A stretch of DNA of 58,424 nucleotides from JAVBNF01 sp031551725 (GCA_031551725.1 JAVBNF010000047.1:1-58424), one strand, 5' to 3'. Shown: positions 25,239 through 33,416, counted from the stretch's first letter. Made by a program: numbers and translations. Notes: a model not told the origin generated them from the letters alone.

Positions 25239-27197
25239 ATGGAAACACAATTCCTTCGTAGCAGAAACGCAAGAATGCAGAAATGTAGAAAAATGTTCAT
25301 CTTCTGCGCTTTTGCATTTCTGAAATTCTGCTTTGTATCCTCAATCCTTGCCCAAAATTACGGCGATATCCAAACTTTTATGGATTCCCGCGACGGACAA
25401 ACGTATAAAAAGGTGTTGATGCCTGACAACAAATGGTGGATGGCAGAAAATTTGAAATACCGTAAAGGATTGAATAATCCGATATTTTCTAATAACACAA
25501 CTGCAAACACTTTTGTAGCATCGAAAAACACATATTATTGTCCAGGGCCTGGACCTTTGAATACTTCCGTAAATCAAGCAGATCCTTTGGCTTGCGAATA
25601 TTGGGGCGCACTTTATCCGTTTTGGGTGGCTTACGCAAATTCTACAAATACTGCTGTAAATACAACGCTTGGAGAACAAGGTATTTGTCCCACCGGATGG
25701 CATTTACCAACGGATAATGAGTGGAATTTGCTTTTTACAAAAATGGGAGGAACAACAAATGCCGGAAAATTATTGAAAGATACTACTCGCAGAACTTTTT
25801 CCAATAATCAAGCATGGAAAAAATACTGGACAAATTCGGCTTTACAAAATGATAATACATACGGGTTCTCTGCTTTGGCTGCGGGCTTGCGTACCACTGC
25901 TGGCGCCTATTCGGGCAACGGTACGCAGGCTCTTTTCTGGACGAGCACACCAAACGCGAACGGTACACAAGCAAGTTCAAAAATTTTTATTCATAATTCG
26001 AATTTAGAAACCAGCACTTCTACGCAAAATCGTGCGGACGCTTTGTCCGTGCGTTGTGTAGAAGGAGATTGCAATGAAGAATTTAAAATTCAATTTGCTC
26101 GAGCATCTTGCAATTTTTCAACACAAACATATGCAACAATCGATTATACTACAAGCAAGAAAAGCATTCCTTATGAGCTTTCTGTTCCGAGTACAAGTGG
26201 AACATGGACATTTTCCTTAATCATGAAAAACAATACACTTTCAACAGCACCAACGTTTGTAATTTCCAACAATAATACATCAAACGCTTTTGTTACATTA
26301 AACTTCTCTTCACTTTTACCAACCGACAATGGAGAAACTTTTACTTTATCAGCTACCGCAACGAACTCTACATATTGTGTAATTGAACAAGATTTTATTT
26401 TTACAATGCAAGATGTTTCAAGCCTAAATGCATTAACAACTATTACTGGTAGTGAAACCACAGGAAATATTCGCCAAATAACAGATCCTCGCGACGGGAA
26501 AACCTATGAAATTATTCTTATGGCTGATAATAAATGGTGGATGCGCGAGAATTTGAATTATCAAACAGGTTTGTCATTTCGTTCAACACCAAGTAATCCT
26601 TTTACAACTACGACGAATGGGGTTCCTGGTATTGGCAGTTTTTGGTGCCCTGGAGTTTCAAACACATCTACAGCCACAACATTAACCGAATGTGCAACTT
26701 GGGGTGCTCTTTACACATGGGAAGCCGCTGTTTCGACCGACGGTGTTGGTACATGGTCAGAACCAGCTTCGTCACAAATATTCACAAATGCAGCGTCTGG
26801 TAACCCGACTTCGGCCTGTAGTCGGGGTATTTGCCCACCGGGATGGCACGTACCTTCTGATAGAGAGTGGGGCGATATGTTAAACGCAGTTGAAACAGGA
26901 ACTAAAAATCATAATACTTTCACCGGATGGAGCGGAACAAATGCAGCTGCCTCTTTAAAATCTTCCCCCTTTAATTCCAGCGTTAAACAGTCTATTGGGT
27001 TCTCCTTACTTTCAGCAGGATGTCGTAATTATAACGGTTTAATTTTCAACATCAGAGGGTCACATGCTTATTTATGGAGCTCTTCCGGCTGCATAACATC
27101 GGCATGGTACCGCAGTTCTGATAATAGCATATCCACAGTATATCGTGGAAACATCACTCTTTCTTACGGTTTTTCTGTTCGTTGTCAGATGGATTAA
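25239..27197 (+). CDS. exported protein with two FISUMP domains
   Basis: 652 residues. Two Fibrobacter succinogenes major paralogous (FISUMP) domains can be seen. The first (about 45-280) has MPDNKWWMAENLKY, CEYWGALYPFW, GICPTGWHLPTDNEWN and LSVRC. The second (about 415-652) has MADNKWWMRENLNY, CATWGALYTWE, GICPPGWHVPSDREW, SAGCRNYNG and FSVRC. A linker between them carries a beta-rich region. They are surface or secreted proteins of unknown function with a C-type-lectin-like look. The signal sequence MFIFCAFAFLKFC is encoded by a dispersed repeat, and starts at 25239, 25275 or 25293 are all possible; 25293 gives the cleanest signal peptide. Confidence 0.82.
   Translation: METQFLRSRNARMQKCRKMFIFCAFAFLKFCFVSSILAQNYGDIQTFMDSRDGQTYKKVLMPDNKWWMAENLKYRKGLNNPIFSNNTTANTFVASKNTYYCPGPGPLNTSVNQADPLACEYWGALYPFWVAYANSTNTAVNTTLGEQGICPTGWHLPTDNEWNLLFTKMGGTTNAGKLLKDTTRRTFSNNQAWKKYWTNSALQNDNTYGFSALAAGLRTTAGAYSGNGTQALFWTSTPNANGTQASSKIFIHNSNLETSTSTQNRADALSVRCVEGDCNEEFKIQFARASCNFSTQTYATIDYTTSKKSIPYELSVPSTSGTWTFSLIMKNNTLSTAPTFVISNNNTSNAFVTLNFSSLLPTDNGETFTLSATATNSTYCVIEQDFIFTMQDVSSLNALTTITGSETTGNIRQITDPRDGKTYEIILMADNKWWMRENLNYQTGLSFRSTPSNPFTTTTNGVPGIGSFWCPGVSNTSTATTLTECATWGALYTWEAAVSTDGVGTWSEPASSQIFTNAASGNPTSACSRGICPPGWHVPSDREWGDMLNAVETGTKNHNTFTGWSGTNAAASLKSSPFNSSVKQSIGFSLLSAGCRNYNGLIFNIRGSHAYLWSSSGCITSAWYRSSDNSISTVYRGNITLSYGFSVRCQMD
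25261..25322. repeat. dispersed inverted repeat inside the signal-peptide coding region
   Basis: The left arm (25261-25290) matches the left arm at 23273 at 26 of 30 positions. The right arm (25301-25322) is identical over 22 nt to 23558-23579. Here the arms are 10 nt apart and form one hairpin. It encodes residues 8-28 of the FISUMP protein. Confidence 0.8.
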
Positions 27198-27273
27198 TTT
27201 TCAAGGACAAACTGGTGGTTTCGCCCTCTGCACGGGCTATGGAAGGGATTTATTGAAAGTGATTGTTCTTCTT

Positions 27274-27301
27274 GTAGAGACGTTGCATGCAACGTCTCTA
27301 C
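27274..27301. repeat. 28-nt perfect palindrome with T-run
   Basis: GTAGAGACGTTGCA followed at once by its exact reverse complement, then CGTTTTTTT on the plus strand. It lies between the FISUMP gene and the convergent nadE, 6 nt from the nadE stop, and probably terminates transcription from at least the left. I recall near-identical palindromes from many bacterial genomes, so it looks like a dispersed repeat. Confidence 0.85.
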
Positions 27302-27307
27302 GTTTTT

Positions 27308-28903
27308 TTACAACGGCATCACCCTGTCAATCCCAAACGTACACGATGAAACTTTAATTGCCGGAGCGGTTTGCTTGCGTTTGAATTCACTGTTGCGTAA
27401 CAAACGCAAGGTGCGTTCAACGACAGTCGCATCAAAGCCCGATTTCACAAGCTGCTTTTCGTCTTGTTTAAGTTCGAGATGAGCATATAAAATTTTATCC
27501 AACGTATCATAATCCGGCAAGGAGTCGGAATCTTTTTGATCCGGACGCAATTCGGCAGAAGGCGCTTTGGTGATGATATTTTCGGGAATAATTTCTTTTT
27601 TCCGGTTGATGTATCGCGCCAGGTCATACACTTGCGTTTTATATAAATCGGCAATTACCGCTAAGCCGCCGCAAAGGTCGCCGTACATGGTGCCATACCC
27701 CACTGCCGATTCGCTTTTGTTGGATGTGTTCAACAAAACATGTCCGAATTTGTTGGCATACGTCATCAAAAACGAGCCGCGGATACGTGCCTGCAAATTT
27801 TCTTCCGCCAATCCGAACGGCAGATCGCCGAAGATGGCATGCATTTCTTTTTGATACGAATGATAAATATCTTTAATGGGCACCACATGCCATTGCACCC
27901 TTAAATTTTCAGCCAACCGGATGGCGTCCGTTACCGAATGATCGCTCGAAAACTGCGACGGCATCAGCAAAACAGACACATTTTGACGTCCCAATGCCTC
28001 CACTGCCAACGGCAAAACTACGGCAGAATCAATGCCTCCGGAAAGCCCAAGTGTGGCGGTTTTTAAGTTCGCATTTTTGAAATAATCTTTGATACCGAGG
28101 ACAAGGGCGTCGTGAACGAGGGCTATTTCGGATTTCGAATTTGAAATTTCGTCATGGCGATCACCGCAGGTGCGTAGCCATCCGGTGGCATTTGGGTTTG
28201 AACTATCAAATACCCACAGTTCTTCCTTGAAAAAAGGAGCTTGTTCTGTAATTTGGCCTTGCGCATCGATTGCAAAAGAAGCTCCGGAAAATACCAGACT
28301 TGTCTCTCCTCCAACAGGATTTACAACAATGGTTTTGATACGGTTTTTCTTCGCAAATTCGCAAAACGACTGTTCTTGTTTTTCAAAAACATCGTATTCA
28401 AAAGGCTTATTCTGTAAGACAATACAGCATTCCACATCCGATCCGGAAGTTGAAAAATAATTCAATTCATGTTCAAAACAAACACGAACTTCCGTATTCT
28501 CAATCACAAAAACGGAGCCCGAATTCCCTTTTACAAAATAATTTGTTTTCTTGAAAAAAGCCGTATCCGCAGGATGTTCATCATCGCGAAAAGCCTGAAT
28601 TTTTCCATCTTTAATCAAAACGATCCGGTGAAATAATTTTTCATCTTCTTGAAAAACGCTGTCGATGACAATGGAAATTCCGTTACTGATTTTTAAAATT
28701 TTATCAATTTGCTGCTGCCATTTCTTAATAAAACCGGCATAAAGCAACAAATCGTGTGGAGGGAATCCGGAAATTGCAAATGCAGGAAACACCACACAAG
28801 AAGCCTTCTGTTCTTTAGCTTCTGCAATAGCCGATTTTATTTTCTTGAAATTTTCACTAAAATTATTTGGCCGAAAATGATATTGTGCAACAGCAATTTT
28901 CAT
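27308..28903 (-). CDS. nadE: NAD+ synthetase with degenerate nitrilase-like glutaminase domain
   Basis: Last step of NAD synthesis: amidates deamido-NAD using ATP. The 531 residues have an N-terminal nitrilase-like domain (1-265) and a C-terminal synthetase domain. The synthetase is intact: PP-loop LGLSGGIDSAVV (SGGIDS 288-293), TSNKSESAVGYGTMYGD and KAPSAELRPDQKD. The glutaminase domain normally needs Glu, Lys and Cys. Here the position of the Glu in FPEL reads FPAFAISGF (A41), the Lys region reads FRDDEHPADTAFF with no matching Lys, and the Cys region reads VRVCFEHEL (C142 kept). The enzyme may therefore depend on free ammonia. Confidence 0.9.
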   Translation of the reverse strand: MKIAVAQYHFRPNNFSENFKKIKSAIAEAKEQKASCVVFPAFAISGFPPHDLLLYAGFIKKWQQQIDKILKISNGISIVIDSVFQEDEKLFHRIVLIKDGKIQAFRDDEHPADTAFFKKTNYFVKGNSGSVFVIENTEVRVCFEHELNYFSTSGSDVECCIVLQNKPFEYDVFEKQEQSFCEFAKKNRIKTIVVNPVGGETSLVFSGASFAIDAQGQITEQAPFFKEELWVFDSSNPNATGWLRTCGDRHDEISNSKSEIALVHDALVLGIKDYFKNANLKTATLGLSGGIDSAVVLPLAVEALGRQNVSVLLMPSQFSSDHSVTDAIRLAENLRVQWHVVPIKDIYHSYQKEMHAIFGDLPFGLAEENLQARIRGSFLMTYANKFGHVLLNTSNKSESAVGYGTMYGDLCGGLAVIADLYKTQVYDLARYINRKKEIIPENIITKAPSAELRPDQKDSDSLPDYDTLDKILYAHLELKQDEKQLVKSGFDATVVERTLRLLRNSEFKRKQTAPAIKVSSCTFGIDRVMPL

Positions 28904-28913
28904 GTTTTCTCAT

Positions 28914-29669
28914 TTAGAAAATCACGCCAACTCTCAATTGCAATTGACGAAGTTTGGCAACAGGATCTTCGCCTTGAACACCTTGTTTATCGCCCAAAAT
29001 ATCGGTAAGTCCGAAATTAAAACCCACCCCGAAAGTCAAAGATGTATTTCCTCCGATGGCATATTCGGCTCCCGCTCCGATATGTGCCGAAACTGCAGCA
29101 AAATTAATACGGTCGTCAATATTCACATCTTGCAACAATGTTCCATGAATATAACCGTAAGTTGTCGACTTAAAATTCTTATATTCATCGATTGCTCGTG
29201 CCTTTAACCGAAAATCAACATTCGCACCCAGATTTCCATGAAACGACCAATTTCCAAAATCGCCGGTATGAATTTTCACCGCCAGCGGAACTTCCAAATA
29301 GGTAATTCCGTAGCGTCTCAACTTATTCGGATTGGTTTCAAAAGCCGTATCCGCTCCATACGGAATCAGATCTTCCGGATATGACAGCTTGCCGCCCATA
29401 AAATTTAACCCTAAACCGGACGAGAAATAAATATTTTTCCAAATTTTAAAATCCAGCATTACCGCAGGTGAAACTGTCAGCGTCATTCCTTTACGTTCCA
29501 ATGCATCCATTTCCGGTTTCATCCAGTTAAGATTTGAGCTTCCAAGTATCCCTATGCGAATAGGCTTACGTTCTTCTGTAGACTCTTCCGGCGAAGGTTT
29601 TATGTCTTGAGCATGCAAAAAAGACGTTGATGCAAACAAACAAAGAATTGTGAATAAATGTTTTTTCAT
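28914..29669 (-). CDS. outer-membrane beta-barrel protein, PorT-like
   Basis: 251 residues. The signal peptide MKKHLFTILCLFASTSFLHAQ is followed by a Glu/Pro-rich linker and an eight-stranded-barrel-like pattern: GILGSSNLNWMKPEM, YFSSGLGLNFMGG, GITYLEVPLAVKI, AHIGAGAEYAIGG and a final aromatic strand ending VGVIF. The YLEVPLAVKI strand is characteristic of PorT-type outer-membrane barrels of Bacteroidota (PF13568 type). Actual role unknown. It lies divergent to a second barrel gene. Confidence 0.75.
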   Translation of the reverse strand: MKKHLFTILCLFASTSFLHAQDIKPSPEESTEERKPIRIGILGSSNLNWMKPEMDALERKGMTLTVSPAVMLDFKIWKNIYFSSGLGLNFMGGKLSYPEDLIPYGADTAFETNPNKLRRYGITYLEVPLAVKIHTGDFGNWSFHGNLGANVDFRLKARAIDEYKNFKSTTYGYIHGTLLQDVNIDDRINFAAVSAHIGAGAEYAIGGNTSLTFGVGFNFGLTDILGDKQGVQGEDPVAKLRQLQLRVGVIF

Positions 29670-29675
29670 ATAGTA

Positions 29676-29736
29676 TATTTTTGCAGAATTTTTCTTACCT
29701 TTGATATTGGTTAATTGAATTTTATTTACAAAAGTA
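29676..29736. promoter_or_regulatory. divergent promoter region between two barrel genes
   Basis: Plus-strand -7 elements TATTTTTG (29676-29683) and TACCTTTG (29696-29703) point to the gene at 29774. Minus-strand TACTTTTG (plus CAAAAGTA, 29729-29736) points to the gene ending at 28914. The two directions overlap, so only one may fire at a time. Confidence 0.5.
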
Positions 29737-29773
29737 TATTTTTTTTACAGAATATACAAATAAAGTAGCTGAC

Positions 29774-30406
29774 ATGTGCCATTTTTTTTCAACAAAAACC
29801 CTTAAATTCTTCGGAATTCTGCTTTTTACAAGCATCGGGTCGAGTATTTTTGCACAATTTAGCTTCGGTGCATTCGCAGGTTTCAATACATCCAAACTTG
29901 TAAATGAATTGCAAAACTCTACCGTTTTAAAGAATGAATTTCAAAATAATTTTTGCGGAGGAGGTTTTGTTCGTGCAGATATTGGAACCGTTGTGTATAT
30001 ACAGCCGGAAGTAGTTTGGAGCAAGCGCGGCGGCTATTTGGAAACCAAAGACAATTCGAACGAAGATGTCATTTTGCAAGATATAAACTACGATGCAATC
30101 GACATCCCCGTAATGCTCGGTTTTTATCTTTACAAGCCCGAAAAGATGAGTATCCGTATTTGTGGCGGCCCTGTTTTTTCGTTTATCCAAGATGATTTTT
30201 ACAAAATAACCCAAGGCGGAATAGACATTCAAGATGTGAAATTTTCCGACAGAATTGCATTTGTGCAAGTCGGTATTGGTTTTGATTTTGCCTTTATCAC
30301 CATTGACGCCCGTTACGAATGGAGTATGACCGACATATACAAAATTGAAAGTTTAGGCAGTCAGAATAAAACATTGAGAGTAACCGCTGGATTTAAGATT
30401 TTTTAG
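29774..30406 (+). CDS. outer-membrane beta-barrel protein, PorT-like
   Basis: 210 residues. The signal peptide ends at SSIFAQ. FGAFAGFNTSKLV, VVYIQPEVVWSKRGGYLE, YDAIDIPVMLGFYL and a final strand LRVTAGFKIF form the pattern of PF13568-type barrels: paired glycine-aromatic strands with the characteristic ID.P.L strand. It is related in fold, but not closely in sequence, to the divergent 28914 gene. Function unknown. Confidence 0.72.
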   Translation: MCHFFSTKTLKFFGILLFTSIGSSIFAQFSFGAFAGFNTSKLVNELQNSTVLKNEFQNNFCGGGFVRADIGTVVYIQPEVVWSKRGGYLETKDNSNEDVILQDINYDAIDIPVMLGFYLYKPEKMSIRICGGPVFSFIQDDFYKITQGGIDIQDVKFSDRIAFVQVGIGFDFAFITIDARYEWSMTDIYKIESLGSQNKTLRVTAGFKIF

Positions 30407-30419
30407 CGACGGATTGTAG

Positions 30420-30441
30420 GGGCAAATCCTTGCGGTTGCCC
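30420..30441. repeat. short hairpin GGGCAA/TTGCCC
   Basis: GGGCAA (30420-30425) pairs with TTGCCC (30436-30441) around a CCTTGCGG-type loop. Such GGGGCAA-type sequences look like common dispersed repeats of this group (recollection). It may form a hairpin 24 nt before the GldB-like start. Confidence 0.5.
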
Positions 30442-30465
30442 TTTGTAAAAATACATGAATATATT

Positions 30466-31455
30466 ATGAAAAAAATAATTTTATTATCCATTTTTGCGAT
30501 TTGTTTTTTTGCTTGCAAGCAGAAAAACATTTCACAAAAAGAAATTCAAGAAAGCGCGAAAACATTGGAGATTCATCGGTATGACGAGGCTATTTTCAAA
30601 CTTAATCCAAACGATGTTAAAAATGGTTTAACAAGTCTGAAAAAAGAATTTACCATCTTGCTCGACGGCGCGGATTTAGACGACACTATGAGTATTTTGC
30701 AAGTACGTAATTTTCTTACCGATCCGCAAAACATCAAAGGCTACAAAGCTGTTGAAGCAAAATATGGCGATTTATCGAAACTCAAAACCCATTTAAGCGA
30801 ACTTTTTTTACATTGTAATTTATTAATGGAAAAGCCGGAAAAAATGCCGGTAGTTTACACGTATTATTCCGCTTATGACTACGAAAACCGTGTAATTTTT
30901 CAAGATAGCATTTTGGTTTTGGCACTGGATTTGTATTTAGGAACCGACTATCCCGAATACCCGAAAGCCGGAATTGCCCACTATTTAAGCGATCGTTGCG
31001 ATGAGAAATATATGATGACCGACATTGCAATGTCCGTTGCAAATACTGAGATTTCAAGAAACATCGCCTTAAATAATTTCTTGGATCACATCATTTATCA
31101 AGGTAAAATCTGGTATTTTATCGACAAAGCATTGCCAAGCGAATCTCAGGAAATAAAATTTGCATACAGCAAAGAACAGTTGGAATGGTGCAAAAAAAAT
31201 GAAGCGCAAATGTGGGCATTTTTCATTCAAAACCGTTTGCTGTTTGAACAAGACATTTACAAATTCCGCAATTTCATTGGCGACGGTCCGACAACCAATG
31301 GTTTTCCGGGATCGCCATCACGACTAAGCGCATGGTTTGGCTATCAAATCATATCGAAATATGTTGATAAAACAGGCATCTCGATGAAAGAACTGTTCTC
31401 CGAAAAAACAACAGCTCAAGAAATATTAAAACAATCAGAATACAAACCAAAATAA
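30466..31455 (+). CDS. gldB: GldB-like lipoprotein
   Basis: 329 residues. The signal ends in FFACK (C18), a lipobox. The body contains IHRYDEAIF, then YGDLSKLKTHLSELF, VVYTYYSAYDYENRVIF and LDLYLGTDYPEYP, with the C-terminal GFPGSPSRLSAWFGYQIIS typical of GldB, the gliding-motility-associated lipoprotein found in both gliding and non-gliding Bacteroidota. No catalytic role is established. The start is ATG 30466, because the signal peptide begins MKKIILLSIFAICFF. It precedes purE by 68 nt. Confidence 0.78.
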   Translation: MKKIILLSIFAICFFACKQKNISQKEIQESAKTLEIHRYDEAIFKLNPNDVKNGLTSLKKEFTILLDGADLDDTMSILQVRNFLTDPQNIKGYKAVEAKYGDLSKLKTHLSELFLHCNLLMEKPEKMPVVYTYYSAYDYENRVIFQDSILVLALDLYLGTDYPEYPKAGIAHYLSDRCDEKYMMTDIAMSVANTEISRNIALNNFLDHIIYQGKIWYFIDKALPSESQEIKFAYSKEQLEWCKKNEAQMWAFFIQNRLLFEQDIYKFRNFIGDGPTTNGFPGSPSRLSAWFGYQIISKYVDKTGISMKELFSEKTTAQEILKQSEYKPK

Positions 31456-31491
31456 TTGACAATGGACAATTGAGAATTGACAATGTTGCAA

Positions 31492-31523
31492 TCCTCAATC
31501 CTCAATCCTCAATCCTCAATCCT
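31492..31523 (+). repeat. four tandem TCCTCAA heptamers abutting the purE start
   Basis: TCCTCAA occurs four times in a row (31492-31519), then TCCT, then the ATG. The segment CAATCCTCAAT can pair with ATTGAGAATTG upstream (about 31469-31479). Change in copy number would alter the spacing and structure directly before the start codon, and no Shine-Dalgarno-like purine tract is present. Confidence 0.75.
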
Positions 31524-32030
31524 ATGAAACCAGAAGTAAGCATTGTAATGGGCAGCACCTCCGATATGCCCGTCATGGAAGCAGCGGCGAAGTTTTTCGA
31601 CGAAATGCAGATTCCTTTCGAAATCCACGCTCTATCGGCACACCGCACGCCCGATGAAGTTTTGGAATTTGCACGCTCTGCCGAAGAACGCGGCATCAAA
31701 GTGATTATTGCAGCGGCCGGTATGGCTGCACATTTGCCGGGCGTAATTGCCGCTCTCACCCCCCTACCCGTTATCGGCGTGCCCATCAAAGCCTCGCTCG
31801 AAGGGATGGATGCTTTGCTCGCTATCGTGCAAATGCCTCCGGGTATTCCGGTGGCGACGGTTGCCCTCAACGGCGCACAAAATGCCGCTATTTTGGCGTT
31901 GCAAATTATGGCTGTTGGCGACGTCGAAAAAATGAAGAAAATGAAAACGTTCAAGGCCTCGTTGAAAAATAAAGTAAACAAAGCAAATGCCGAGTTGAAA
32001 GCTGTGAAGTTTTCGATGAAAACAAATTAA
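31524..32030 (+). CDS. purE: N5-carboxyaminoimidazole ribonucleotide mutase
   Basis: Converts N5-CAIR to CAIR in purine synthesis. The 168 residues match class I PurE: IVMGSTSDMPVM (6-17), the active-site ALSAHRTPDEV and AAAGMAAHLPGVIAALTPLP. The C-terminus (KTFKASLKNKVNKANAELKA) is a charged helix. The start is ATG 31524; an upstream TTG frame would read through the heptamer repeat. The purK partner is not in the window. Confidence 0.94.
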   Translation: MKPEVSIVMGSTSDMPVMEAAAKFFDEMQIPFEIHALSAHRTPDEVLEFARSAEERGIKVIIAAAGMAAHLPGVIAALTPLPVIGVPIKASLEGMDALLAIVQMPPGIPVATVALNGAQNAAILALQIMAVGDVEKMKKMKTFKASLKNKVNKANAELKAVKFSMKTN

Positions 32031-32043
32031 TTTTTTTGCTGCA

Positions 32044-32952
32044 ATGGCACATCAACACGATCATTCCGGGCATACGCACAGCCATTCGCATACAAACAAT
32101 GCTGGAGAAAATATCAAGGTTGCATTTTTCCTGAATTTCTTTTTCTGCATTATCGAGTTGGTCGGCGGTATTTTGACTAACAGTGTGGCCATTATGTCCG
32201 ATGCTTTGCACGATTTCGGCGACAGCCTTTCGCTCGGACTTGCCTGGTATTTTCAAAAACTCTCGGGTAAAAAAGGCGATAATAGATTTTCATACGGCTA
32301 CAAACGCTTTTCTCTGTTAGGCGCACTCATTAACTCGGTAGTGCTTTTAGTTGGTTCATTTTTTGTCATCAACATGTGTATTCATCGCTTGATTGAGCCG
32401 CAAGAGCCGAACGCCAAAGGAATGTTGATACTGGCGGTTTTCGGAATTATCGTCAACGGCGCTGCGGTTTTGCGTTTGCAAAAAGGTTCTTCACTTAACG
32501 AACGTACGGTTTCTCTACACTTGCTCGAAGATGTTTTAGGCTGGGCGGCCGTATTAATCGCAGGTATTGTGATGATGTTTGTTGATTTTCCGATTTTGGA
32601 CCCTATCCTTTCACTTTGTATTACAGCCTATATCCTTTCGAATATCTACAAAAATCTCCGCGACACCATGCGTGTGATTTTGCAGGGAACACCCGACAAT
32701 GTTAATCGGGAAGAAGTTGAAGATGTTATTCGCTCAACACCGGGCGTGATTGATTTTCACGATTTACATTTATGGACCATGGATGGCGAATATGCAATTA
32801 TGACTGTTCACATCATTGTTGCTAATAATATCGACACGCATAAATTGAAATGCGACCTTCGTAAAAAACTTTTAGAGAAACATATTCAGCACCCAACTTT
32901 GGAGTTTGAATCTGAAAATGAGAGTTGTGAATTTTGCGAGGAATGCAGGTAA
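32044..32952 (+). CDS. cation diffusion facilitator, zinc exporter type
   Basis: 302 residues with about six membrane helices. The N-terminus is His-rich (HQHDHSGHTHSHSH), the metal site is SDALHD in helix 2 (D53, D57) with HLLED in helix 5 (H159, D163), and a cytoplasmic C-terminal domain starts at TPDNVNREEVEDVI. The HD-HD arrangement fits proton-driven zinc (or cobalt/cadmium) efflux. The C-terminus ends in a short Cys cluster, CEFCEECR, which may bind metal. Located 13 nt after purE; the pairing seems incidental. Confidence 0.9.
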   Translation: MAHQHDHSGHTHSHSHTNNAGENIKVAFFLNFFFCIIELVGGILTNSVAIMSDALHDFGDSLSLGLAWYFQKLSGKKGDNRFSYGYKRFSLLGALINSVVLLVGSFFVINMCIHRLIEPQEPNAKGMLILAVFGIIVNGAAVLRLQKGSSLNERTVSLHLLEDVLGWAAVLIAGIVMMFVDFPILDPILSLCITAYILSNIYKNLRDTMRVILQGTPDNVNREEVEDVIRSTPGVIDFHDLHLWTMDGEYAIMTVHIIVANNIDTHKLKCDLRKKLLEKHIQHPTLEFESENESCEFCEECR

Positions 32953-33024
32953 ATTTTTCCGCTAAGAATAGGACAACAATTGGCTAACATTTGGCTGTAA
33001 AAATACGAAAAAGTACCGACTTTT

Positions 33025-33062
33025 ACAAAAAAAGGTCTTCAAGAAAAATCTTAAAGACCTTT
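33025..33062 (-). terminator. terminator of tRNA-Ser
   Basis: Read on the minus strand, AAAGGTCTT (complement of 33054-33062) pairs with AAGACCTTT (complement of 33031-33039) and is followed by a T-run. It lies 20 nt after the tRNA. Confidence 0.75.
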
Positions 33063-33081
33063 GAGTTCGCCTTATTTAGCG

Positions 33082-33168
33082 CGGAAAGCGAGGGATTCGA
33101 ACCCCCGGTACCCTCACGAGTACAACAGATTTCGAGGCTGTCCCAATCGACCACTCTGGCAGCTTTCC
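33082..33168 (-). tRNA. tRNA-Ser (CGA anticodon)
   Basis: The minus strand folds as a class II tRNA of 87 nt: acceptor GGAAAGC with GCTTTCC, discriminator G, D-arm, long variable arm, and T-arm GGGGGTTCGAATCCCTC with the standard TTCGAAT loop. The anticodon loop is CTCGAAA, giving anticodon CGA (codon UCG). The innermost anticodon-stem pair is a C-T mismatch (ACAGC against TCTGT). CCA is not encoded. Confidence 0.93.
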
Positions 33169-33172
33169 GGCG

Positions 33173-33203
33173 CAAAAGTACTACTTTTTTTTCAGTCTGC
33201 AAA
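33173..33203 (-). promoter_or_regulatory. promoter of tRNA-Ser
   Basis: On the minus strand TACTTTTG (plus CAAAAGTA, 33173-33180) is 19 nt below TTTG (plus CAAA, 33200-33203). The -7 element ends only 4-5 nt before the mature tRNA 5' end, so transcription may begin at or next to nucleotide 1 of the tRNA. Confidence 0.65.
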
Positions 33204-33204
33204 A

Positions 33205-33399
33205 TTATTTTTTTGAAGACCTCTTTTTCTTGTAGTCTTCTATTATTTTTATTGTAGAAATTAACATGGTAAACCAAATACATATCCCCATCGTTATTCC
33301 AATTTCAATATCTTCATTGATAGTCCATACAGCAAATATACATAATCCCAACAGTATTGCTAATCCAAAACATCCAAGATATCCCCACCACTTTCCCAT
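33205..33399 (-). CDS. small two-helix membrane protein
   Basis: 64 residues, with two hydrophobic segments (WWGYLGCFGLAILLGLCIF; GITMGICIWFTMLISTI) and a lysine-rich end (DYKKKRSSKK), so both ends are probably cytoplasmic or the tail binds anionic lipid. The start at 33399 is supported by a purine-rich AAGGAAGAG a few nt upstream, a stronger Shine-Dalgarno than most genes here. It follows the kinase-RapZ gene on the same strand and probably shares its mRNA. Family not recognised. Confidence 0.6.
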   Translation of the reverse strand: MGKWWGYLGCFGLAILLGLCIFAVWTINEDIEIGITMGICIWFTMLISTIKIIEDYKKKRSSKK

Positions 33400-33416
33400 T
33401 TCACTCTTCCTTTCAA

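Noticed and set aside
31502..31981. 159-codon minus-strand frame opposite purE
   Set aside because: It mirrors purE codon by codon with no promoter, and the purE motifs fully explain the coding strand.
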